DNA of 15,830 nt, taken from contig JAGHCC010000352.1 of assembly GCA_021160685.1 (NCBI GenBank), positions 1 to 15,830 of the forward strand, written 5' to 3'. This document shows positions 14,288-15,830 of the stretch, piece after piece. Numbering within the stretch: the first letter of the stretch is position 1; each line of letters starts with the position of its first letter. The notes below the pieces were generated by a model. That model was not told the origin of the DNA and ran no database searches. It saw only the letters and a list, made by a program, of their open reading frames with translations. Both the position numbers and the translations under genes were made by a program. Origin of the DNA: Desulfobulbaceae bacterium (GTDB taxonomy: Bacteria > Desulfobacterota > Desulfobulbia > Desulfobulbales > SURF-16).

Positions 14288-14525
14288 AACCTCATTAAGT
14301 AATCATTTCATTATGCATGGGCAACCATAAAAAAAGTGTAAACTACTTTTGCCTATTTCTGAAGGATGCCATTTTATTGATAACAATTCATGGTTGATTC
14401 AACGTTATTTGGCGTTAGCTTGACGGCTATGCCCTTGCTGTTGATCTTTATGAAAAGGAGCCTTATCATTATAAGGATTCGATTGTAAGACAATTTTTAT
14501 CCATAATTGCAAGGAAAAAATAACC
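14288..14525. promoter_or_regulatory. Divergent intergenic region with a 16-nt palindrome
   Basis: This 238-bp gap must carry promoters for rph and the radical SAM gene. The clearest element is CCTTATCATTATAAGG (14461-14476), a perfect palindrome with 6-bp arms and a 4-nt centre about 50 nt upstream of the radical SAM start. It could be an operator. A TTGACG lies near 14420, but no good -10 is correctly spaced from it. A 32-codon ORF, 14390-14488, with a hydrophobic middle and an Arg-rich end, spans the palindrome; it lacks a ribosome site. Confidence 0.4.
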
Positions 14526-15830
14526 ATGAACAACCTGACCTGCTGGCAGCGCCTTGAGTATGATGGCCGGGCCGTTTACATCAATCCTGAAAAACCGGAC
14601 TGGTTTGTCCCCAACAATAAGGCCGACATCCTGATTCAGAACCTGCTGAAAGAGGGTCAAGCCGATGAAAACATCCTTGATCAAATCCTGTTGGGATCAC
14701 AGATCAGCACAGAACCCGCCCAGCCGTATCATGGCCGAGCCGAGCTTTTGTCCTTGACCACGCTCAAGGAATGCTGGTTCCATCTCACCAACCACTGTAA
14801 TCTGGCCTGCAAGCACTGCCTTTTTTCCTCCTCGCCCAGCCGCAAGGAAGAGTTAAGCCGCGAACAACTTGACCGGGCCTTAAGTGAGGCAAAAAATCTG
14901 GGCTGCACCCTCTTTTATTTCACCGGCGGCGAACCCTTCACCTATCCTGATTTTCCGGAAATCATCCAAAATCTCCTCCAGGATCCGCAAAATCATGTGG
15001 TGGTGCTCACCAATGGCCTGCTGCTGGAAAAGCATCTCGACATCCTGGGCCGCCTGCCCCAGGAACGGCTTCACCTTCAACTCAGCATGGACGGCCTTGA
15101 AAAACAACACGAAGAGATTCGCGGCAAGGGAACATTCAGCCGTTTAATTCGCAATATCAAGGTGATGAGAAAGGCCCATATCGGTGTTACCCTGTCCATG
15201 GCCGTTCATCAGGCCAATGTTAATGATCTGCCGGCCATGATGGATCTGGCTGCTGAGCACGGGATTAAAAATATCCACCTCCTCTATCATTTTATTCGCG
15301 GCAAGGGCAGCAGGGAGCAATTCACCAGACCTGTTGAAATCCTGTCCCATCTCATTACCGCCCAGGAAATCGGTGAAAGAAAAGGGATCCTGATTGATAA
15401 TGTCGAACTCATCCGCAGCCAGGTCTTCACCAGTCCCGCTACCCGCCACGACCTCTCCAACACAGGCTGGGAATCCGTGGCCGTGGGGCCGGACGGCAAT
15501 ATCTATCCCTCTCCGGCCCTGGTGGGCATGGAGGGACTCAACTGCGGCGCACTTGAGCAGGGCTTGGAACAGGTCTGGCGTCACAGCCCGGTTCTTAAAA
15601 AAATTCGCGCCGCAACCCTTCACAACACCAGCTACGATGAAAATCCCTTGAAATTTCTTGTCGGCGGCGGCGATCTTGATCACAGTTACATGAGCGGTGG
15701 CGAGTTTGCCGGCCATGATCCCTATGTGGAACTCTATAATGATATGGCCCTCTGGCTCATAACACGTCAGGCGGCACACTACCCTGAGACACAGAGGCCC
15801 GCGATTCTTCTGCGCATGGGCGATGTCCGC
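14526..15830 (+). CDS. Radical SAM protein with cysteine-poor SPASM-like region, 3' end cut
   Basis: The 435 visible residues begin at the ATG at 14526, with AAGGA 10 nt upstream, and continue past the window edge. The N-terminus (5-60, WQRLEYDGRAVYINPEKPDWF) resembles a PqqD-like peptide-binding domain; this is tentative. The radical SAM core has HCNLACKHC with C91, C95 and C98, then FTGGEPF (GGEP 134-137), LTNG and LSMDG. The C-terminal part (318-405) follows the SPASM layout (VAVGPDGNIYPSPALV, GALEQGLEQVW, FLVGGGDLDHSY, HDPYVELYND), but the places where auxiliary-cluster cysteines would stand are Ser, Asn or Val, leaving only C340. The substrate is unknown; peptide modification or a tailoring role is possible. 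The gene is divergent from rph. Confidence 0.9.
   Translation, partial: MNNLTCWQRLEYDGRAVYINPEKPDWFVPNNKADILIQNLLKEGQADENILDQILLGSQISTEPAQPYHGRAELLSLTTLKECWFHLTNHCNLACKHCLFSSSPSRKEELSREQLDRALSEAKNLGCTLFYFTGGEPFTYPDFPEIIQNLLQDPQNHVVVLTNGLLLEKHLDILGRLPQERLHLQLSMDGLEKQHEEIRGKGTFSRLIRNIKVMRKAHIGVTLSMAVHQANVNDLPAMMDLAAEHGIKNIHLLYHFIRGKGSREQFTRPVEILSHLITAQEIGERKGILIDNVELIRSQVFTSPATRHDLSNTGWESVAVGPDGNIYPSPALVGMEGLNCGALEQGLEQVWRHSPVLKKIRAATLHNTSYDENPLKFLVGGGDLDHSYMSGGEFAGHDPYVELYNDMALWLITRQAAHYPETQRPAILLRMGDVR

Noticed and set aside
14405..14425. Sigma-54 promoter (TTGGCGTTAGCTTGAC)
   Set aside because: The GG to GC spacing is off by one and the -12 element lacks GC.
14461..14476. Fur box
   Set aside because: Only a short core resembles ATTATC repeats; the 19-bp pattern is absent.

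Overview
The window is gene-dense chromosomal DNA of a Gram-negative anaerobe, most likely a member of the Desulfobacterota (the former sulfate-reducing deltaproteobacteria). This is inferred from the style of the RecA, AlaRS and CinA proteins, the cinA-recA-alaS order, and the mix of radical-SAM, CxxxCxxCC and U32 proteins. No rRNA, tRNA, CRISPR array, insertion sequence or prophage gene is visible, and no read-through gene is broken.

Layout. (1) Positions 1-7568, minus strand: mnmA > mtaB > cinA > recA > alaS. mnmA and mtaB overlap by ATGA. A 341-bp gap full of repeats and palindromes precedes recA, and alaS runs off the left edge. (2) 7569-7918: a divergent intergenic region carrying a large inverted repeat built from CTTTGAAC octamers. 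(3) 7919-11049, plus strand: a CxxxCxxCC (YkgJ-type) protein, a U32 (TrhP-like) tRNA hydroxylation protein joined to it by TAATG, a single-domain globin, and a zinc-ribbon SAM methyltransferase after a hairpin-rich leader. (4) 11233-14287, minus strand: rph > tgt > yajC > (terminator) > FKBP-type PPIase. (5) 14526 to the right edge, plus strand: a radical SAM protein cut by the window end, with a SPASM-like C-terminal region that has lost the usual cysteines.

Function. Six of the genes act on tRNA: alaS (charging), mnmA (s2U34), mtaB (ms2 of t6A37), the TrhP-like gene (ho5U34), tgt (queuosine at 34) and rph (3' trimming). The rest are DNA repair (recA), NMN salvage (cinA), protein export and folding (yajC, FKBP), and probable O2/NO handling (globin).

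The least explained feature is a set of short-unit repeats, often arranged as facing arms, in at least five of the gaps. The units differ (AGGCTGA, CACAAAA, CTTTGAAC, ACACGGAG, GACGCAAG) but the design is similar. They look like small non-autonomous or structured repeat elements. All functional calls rest on reading the translated sequence and on recalled family motifs; no database search was run.
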